Source: Arenicola marina (lineage: Eukaryota; Annelida; Polychaeta; Arenicolidae). From it: 64,000 nucleotides of DNA. Below, piece by piece: positions 58,101 to 64,000 of the stretch (positions within the stretch are counted from its first letter, which is position 1; each line of letters starts with the position of its first letter). Made by a program: the position numbers and the translations under genes. Under the pieces are notes generated by a model. It saw nothing but the letters and a program-made list of their open reading frames with translations. It had not been told where the DNA came from and made no database searches. The DNA is taken from positions 75,522,119-75,586,118 of the forward strand of contig OZ025248.1 in assembly GCA_964019135.1 (NCBI GenBank), given 5' to 3'.

Positions 58101-61100
58101 CCCAATCAAAGGCTTTAGCTATAGGCTGAAGGATAACGACATAATTGAATATGGCGGTTGGCTTACAACCTGGGTTAAACATAATTCAATCCTATATTTA
58201 AAATGAATAAAACCTTGGTAATAACTAATTAAACAAGTCTTAATTATTCGAAATATAGGTTTTAATTGCTTTTAGCCTGTGGTGTTGTCCAACAAAAAAT
58301 AATCAGCCTATACAGGCACTATTTGCATTTTCACCCAGTAATAGACCGATCCACACTCCGACACCAAAGCCCGCCAACGCTTGAGTCGTTTTCCCTTAAT
58401 CGTGGGTATGAAATTGACAATCATAGTTGATGGTAGGTAAAATTGTGAAGTTCTCCTCTCTGATACTGACTAAAAAAAAAATGTTGCTTTGTTTACCCGA
58501 TTTGTTTGTCCGACATAACACACGTGAAAGACTTCACCACATGATTGGATAAACGCAACAGTGAAGTCAGTATTAAATGATTGACAACATGGATCGGTCT
58601 ATTATCGCCCAGATGAGTAGCCAGTCGCATGTGTGGCTCCTGGTGGGATGAGAACAGCGAAGCAGAAACTGACAAAAAAAATATATGCTGCTTTGTCGTC
58701 CGATTTGTTTGTCAGACATAACACACGTGGAAGACATTGCACCACATGATTGGATAAACGCAACAGTGACGTCAGTACTGCATCGGTCTATTATCGCCCA
58801 GAGGAGTAGCCATTTGCATGTGTGGCTCCTGGTGGGATGAGAACAGCGCAGCGAATGAGATATATTCTTCTTCTTGTGTAATAACCATTGACTTCATATT
58901 TACTACTCAACGCTGAGACCTATACTACTACCAACCCTCACCCTTACCCATAATACCATAACTAACCCCATCTCAAAAAAGCAAAGATATATTTTACTAA
59001 GTCAACAGCTCTTACATAATAGCAATCAAAGCGGGAATAACACATAGTAAAACAGCTGTTGAACTGCCGTCACTTAAAGTGGGGACGAAATAATTGCTTG
59101 AGATCCGACAAGGATAAGAAACACATCCTTTGGTGATGCTCCCACAATGGTATGATTATACACGTTTTGAGCGTATTGGCAGGAGACCAGTTTTCAGGTC
59201 GGCGAAGTGACAGGAACTATATGTATAGAGTATATATAGGGCACGATCAGACGACCATATGACGACCATATGACGCACGAATAAATCACTGCAGTAAACA
59301 GTATCCGAACCCCACGATACGTCACAATTGAAGGAGAGCTGTCCCTCACGGGAGGGTTGGTCCACGACTGATGAACGTCATAATTGTATGGTGCTGTCTA
59401 CGTCCAAAGCAGTCATCCGGATATTTTCCTGATCTAGCGTCGTGACCTTAAGCCAGCAGAAGTAGTAAAGATCCGGAAGAAGGATGCAGATATAATCACT
59501 CAGCTGAAGGTTAACTTCAGCTTCGGGCCATAGAAGCGAGTAAGGCGATCACAAAACCAAGGCAGAAATGCAGGCAACAGGCCTTAAACATGTGTGTGCG
59601 ACCAGAATGCATCCTGCAATCTCTGCTATAAATGTGCAGTCCAGACTATCATATTGGAATTTGGATCGCACTCATCGCGCACGTTATGCCAACGACCCTT
59701 CAAATGTGCAATAAACCAGTTGGTCTCAACATCAATATCTCAATAAAATTGCCCCATAACGTATTTTATGGGGATATTAAAGCAACTTAAACCGGTACAT
59801 TTACATCAAATGTTGTGTACTGTACTTGGCGTAACCTCAATAAGGTGACAACAATATCGAAATACTGGTGTGTTAAATATGTACACCTCGACTTGCGCCA
59901 TAGCCGAAAGTTTAATCTGCCTAGCTATGGGTGACTCTTGTATTAAGCCTTGTAGAAGCTTGCTTTAAGATATAACCTCGAGGACTATAAACCATCGTAT
60001 TTTGGCGTGCAACAGTGACATGGTAAGAACCGGAATGGGTTCACAGTAATTTTTACATGTAGCTTTTTGTAATATGTGCAGCCACAACAACACTATGCTA
60101 AGAAGCAATCATTACTGAAGGACCACCCACACCGTGTTATTGTGCGTCTGTATAATAGATACTTCATCGTTGTAATGTATTATATAGTTAGAAAATCATA
60201 CTATTAAAAGGCGGAAACAGATTCAACCTGTATTAAAAGAAAACATAAAACCCTTAAGATTCTCGACATATCTCCGCGTATCGAAGATATCAGGAAAGAG
60301 ACAACCTCCTGGGCCATTACTTCCAGCTCAAGTATCTATTGGCGTCATTACTATGAATGCATCAACTGCTGACGTAAGTGGGTCACCCGTTTTTATCGCC
60401 GAAGTGTATTATTTTATATGTGATAACCACAGAGTTCTGTAAAACGTTGGACGAAGGCAAGGCAAGAAAAACTGTTTCAGATTTAGAACCGGCCGTACAA
60501 TGCGTAGAGGCACCGCCATGGAAGGTAAACGTAGTCTTCCGAGGTTACACGAGGCATTGTGGTAGAACTGGTGACGTAGAAGCGCCCGACTAGGACCGTA
60601 TACAACAACATTGTAAATTTGGCTGGAAATAAAATACGCTGCAAGGTGTTTAAATGTGTAACATTGAGGACGATAAACTGTTGTATTTGTCATAGTATAA
60701 ATAATTTTTAAGATGTAGATTTTTGTGATATGTACAGATAATCGCGCCCAAACGACACTACACTATGAAGCAAGCCTTACTGAAGGACCATCCAAATAGT
60801 GCTATTTGTGTCTGTGGAATGCTAGTATATATGTTCTAGTATATAATAGCCACCACCTGCTTTCCAAGCCCTGGAAAGCATACTTTACGGCTTTCTGCTA
60901 GTTCGAAAACTGTTCCACTACGTTTGTTTTACAAAAAGGATGATCAAGTATTAGACGACAGAGTATGTACTCAGAAAGGGGGAAACATATTTAGCTTTCA
61001 TATAAAAAAAATACATAAACCAGGAAGGTTCTCGACACATCTCCGCGTACCGAAGATATCAGGAAAGAGACCAGTCCCTGCGGCCATTACTTCCAGTAAG

Positions 61101-62235
61101 TATCTATTTGTTTCATTGCCATGAATGCATCTGCTACTGATGTAAGTGGATCACCTGTTTTTATCGCCGAAGTATATTATTTCATGTGTATTATTTCAGT
61201 TTTTAATAGTAATAATGTTTTGTAGTGCTATGATAAGATAATCGCATTGATTAACTATGGCACTACGCCGCCACGTTTATAATAGTCAGACCTAAAAGCC
61301 CATAAAGAATCCCGCTGGCGGGGCTCCCTGGACCAGTCAGAAGAGCTTCATGGCCGTTGTGATAACCACAGGGTTCTGTAAAAAAAAATGGACCAAGGCA
61401 GGGCAATAAAAACTGTCACATTTAAGTAAACCGGCCGTACAATGCGTAGAGGCGCCGCCGTAGGAGGTAAACCTAGTTTTCGAAGGTTACACGAGGCGTT
61501 GTGGTAGAAGTGGTGACGTGGGAGCGCCCGACTAGGACCGTATACGAGAACATTGTAAATTTGGCTGGAACCAAAATGCGCTGAAAGGGCCCGAGCTGTC
61601 ATAGCGCACCCTTCCACGCCCGCCACAAAGCCCCCTTTATGACATGCTGCCACAAACTTGTATTTAAGATATAACACTGAGGACGATAAACTGTTGTATT
61701 TGTCATAGTATAAATAATTTTTAAGATGTAGATTTTTGTAATATATACAGATAATCTCGCCCAAACGACACTATACTATGAAGCAAGCATTACTGAAGGA
61801 CCATCCAAATAGTGTTATTTGTGTCTGTGGAAGAGGTAGTTCATCGTAGTAATGGGCGACTACATAATAGCCACACATCACCTGCTTTCTAAGCCCTGGA
61901 AAAAAAACTTCACGGCTTTGTCAGTTCGAGAACTGTTTTACTACATTTGTTTCACAAGAGTAAGATCAAGTATAAGACGACAGAGTATTTACTCAGAAAG
62001 GAGGAAACATTAAGCATTTATATAAAAAACAAAAAACAAAACAAAAACAGGACGATTCTCGACACATCTCCGCGTACCGAAGACGTCAGGAAAGAGACCA
62101 GCTCCTGGGGCCATTACTTCCAACTCAAGTATCTATTTGTATCATTGCCATTAATGCATCTGCTACCAATGTAAGTGGGTCACCTGTTTTTATCGCCGAA
62201 GTATATTATATTATGTGTATTATTTCGGTATTTAT
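58101..62235 (+). repeat. Low-copy part of macro-unit C
   Basis: Colinear with the same parts of A and B. It has a ~250-bp deletion at about 59550 that removes most of the exon-like frame, and small changes near 60820 (ctagtatatatgttctag). Confidence 0.85.
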
Positions 62236-62239
62236 TAGT

Positions 62240-63084
62240 AATTGTTGGATAATATATATGAGGGACATGGGGGATTCTTGGATGATATACATGAGGGACA
62301 TGGAGGATCGTTGGATGATATATATGAGGGACATGAGGGATTGTTGGATGATATATATGAGGGACATGGGGGATCGTTGGATGATATATATGAGGGACAT
62401 GGGGGATTGTTGGATGATATATATGAGGGACATGAGGGATTGTTGGATGATATATATGAGGGACATGGGGGATTGTTGAATGATATATATGAGGGACATG
62501 GGGGATCGTTGGATGATATATATGAGGACATGGGGAATTCTTGGATGATATATATGAGGGACATGGGGGATTCTTGGATGATATATATGAGGGACATGTG
62601 GGATTCTTGGATGATATATATGAGGGACATGGGGGATTGTTGGATGATATATATGAGGGACAGGAGGGATTGTTGCATGATATATATGAGGGACATGGGG
62701 GGTTCTTGGACGATATATGTGAACGACATGGGGGATTCTTGGATGATATATATGAGGGACATGTGGGATTCTTGGATGATATATATGAGGAACATGAGGG
62801 ATTGTTGCATGATATATAGGAGGGACATGGGGGATTCTTGGATGATATATATGAGGGACATGGGGGTTTCTTGGACGATATATATGAGGGACATGAGGGA
62901 TTGTTGCATGATATATATGAGGGACATGGGGGATTGCTGGATGATATAATTGGGGGACATAGTGAATTGTAGGATGATATATATCAGGGACATGGTTAAT
63001 TGTTGGATGATATATATCAGGGACATGGGGGATTGCTGGATGATATAATTGAGGGAAATGGGGGATTGTTGCATGATATATGTG
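62240..63084 (+). repeat. 33-bp minisatellite (M1), macro-unit D
   Basis: The longest M1 array (~25 units), with a distinct 3' half containing ttgcatgatatat and acgatatatgtgaacgac variants. Unlike A to C it is not followed by the 34-bp and SINE arrays. Confidence 0.92.
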
Positions 63085-63253
63085 GAATGTTTGTGTTTTA
63101 GGCCACTTTTGTGCACATACAGGCTAAATTGGGCCAAGGAACCTCCCGAGACGATGAAGGATGAAGGAATGAAACATGCCCCAGATTAGGTGCCCGAGCC
63201 CGGATTCGAACCCAGGACCTATTGATCTGCGGTCTAGTGCGCTAACCACTACA
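63085..63253 (-). mobile_element. Complete tRNA-derived SINE with 14-bp TSD
   Basis: Inserted in the M1 array and flanked by identical GCATGATATATGTG copies at 63071-63084 and 63254-63267. On the minus strand it starts with a tRNA-like head (A-box TAGTGGTTAGCGCACTAGA, B-box GGGTTCGAATCC). The body contains CCTTCATCCTTCATCGTC and it ends AAACACAAACATTCC. Flanking duplications of this size are the mark of LINE-mediated retroposition. Same family as 12296-12412. Confidence 0.85.
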
Positions 63254-63267
63254 GCATGATATATGTG

Positions 63268-63370
63268 AGGGACATGGAGGATTGCTGGATGATATATATG
63301 AGGGACATGAAGGCTGGATGATATATGAAGGACATGGGGTATTGTTGGATGGTATATGTGCGGTACACAC
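63268..63370 (+). repeat. M1 minisatellite, 3' remainder
   Basis: Continuation of the interrupted M1 array, degenerating to ggtatatgtgcggtacacac. Confidence 0.85.
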
Positions 63371-64000
63371 CAGAAATCCTGGTGTGTTAAATATGTACAC
63401 CTCTACTTGCGCCATAGCCGAACGTGTAACGTGCTTAGCTATGGGGTGACTTGCTTGTTATAAGGTGTAATCTCGAGGACGATCAACCATTGTATTTTGG
63501 CGCACAACAGTGACATTCTGAACCAGAATGGCTTCACATTAATTTTTACATGTAGTTTTTGTAATATGTGTAGCCACAACGACACTATGCTAGCAAGCAT
63601 CACTGAAGGACCACCCAAACCGTGTTATTTGTGTCTGTATAACAGGTACTTCATCGTTGTAATGTACTATACAGTAAAAAAAATCATATTATTAAAAGGC
63701 GGAAACAGATTCAACCTGTATCTAAAAATATATATATAAAACCCTTAAGATTCTCGACATATCTCCGCGTACCGAAGATATCACGAGAGAGACCACCTCC
63801 TGGGCCCATTACTTCCAGCTCAAGTATCTATTGGCATCATTACTATGATTGCATTAACTACTGATGCAAGGGGTTGTAACATTGAGGACGATAAACTGTT
63901 GTATTTGTCATAGTACAAATAATTATTGACATGTAGCTTGTTGTAATATGTACAGCTAATCGCGCCCAAACGACACTATGCTATGAAGCAATCATCACTG
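63371..64000 (+). repeat. Partial further copy of sub-repeat region
   Basis: Starts with ggtgtgttaaatatgtacacc, as at about 45755. It carries the anchor gaggacgat near 63476 and again at 63886, so the first sub-repeat is joined to the second without the gtgataaccacag module. The window ends inside it. Confidence 0.8.

Noticed and set aside
40020-63090. Frames with IYEGHGG/LLDD repeats resembling a repetitive protein
   Set aside because: The 33-bp unit is a multiple of three without stops and is open on both strands; units vary by frame-neutral drift and no start or splice context is convincing.

Overview
This is eukaryotic, almost certainly metazoan, nuclear DNA; nothing looks bacterial, viral or organellar. 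The support is tRNA-derived SINEs with internal A and B boxes, short inverted-repeat transposons, GT-AG-bounded exon candidates, and tandem arrays nested at several scales. I cannot name the species. The repeat style resembles marine invertebrates, but that is an impression.

Layout. (1) 250-5750: a large inverted structure. A 124-bp satellite and then a 21-bp satellite lead to a ~460-bp unique loop, followed by the same two satellites in reverse order and orientation. It resembles a foldback transposon. A ~190-bp inverted-repeat element and a cluster of perfect hairpins sharing the satellite's TTTTCACG motif follow (5761-6460). (2) 6460-18925: mostly single-copy DNA, the only part where host genes are likely. 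The best gene is a two-exon minus-strand gene (8070-8667) for an 85-residue single-pass membrane protein, which appears only after splicing. Further splice-bounded minus-strand exon candidates lie at 9343-9486, 9628-9708 and about 11582-11690. This region also holds a 37-bp array (10120-11335), two SINEs, a 157-bp TA-type inverted-repeat element and a 1.86-kb element with ~230-bp terminal inverted repeats. (3) 18926-19440: a GC-rich minisatellite. (4) 19441-35060: a tandem array of a 3.3-3.9-kb unit (three near-identical copies and diverged flanking ones). Each unit carries a 21-bp VNTR, and two carry the same inverted-repeat MITE. (5) 35095-40500: a 16-bp minisatellite (97 units at 37591-39140), its paralogous flanks, and a degenerate 33-bp minisatellite. 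(6) 39.7-64.0 kb: a second macro-array of 6-8-kb units. Each unit runs: 33-bp array, 34-bp array, 119-bp array made from a tRNA-SINE fragment, two tRNA-like sequences, then ~4 kb of low-copy sequence that itself contains sub-repeats.

Most long open frames here are by-products of tandem repeats without stop codons and are not annotated as genes. The strongest observations are the foldback structure with its higher-order satellite, the spliced membrane-protein gene, the SINE-to-satellite conversion, and the common origin of several neighbouring minisatellites.
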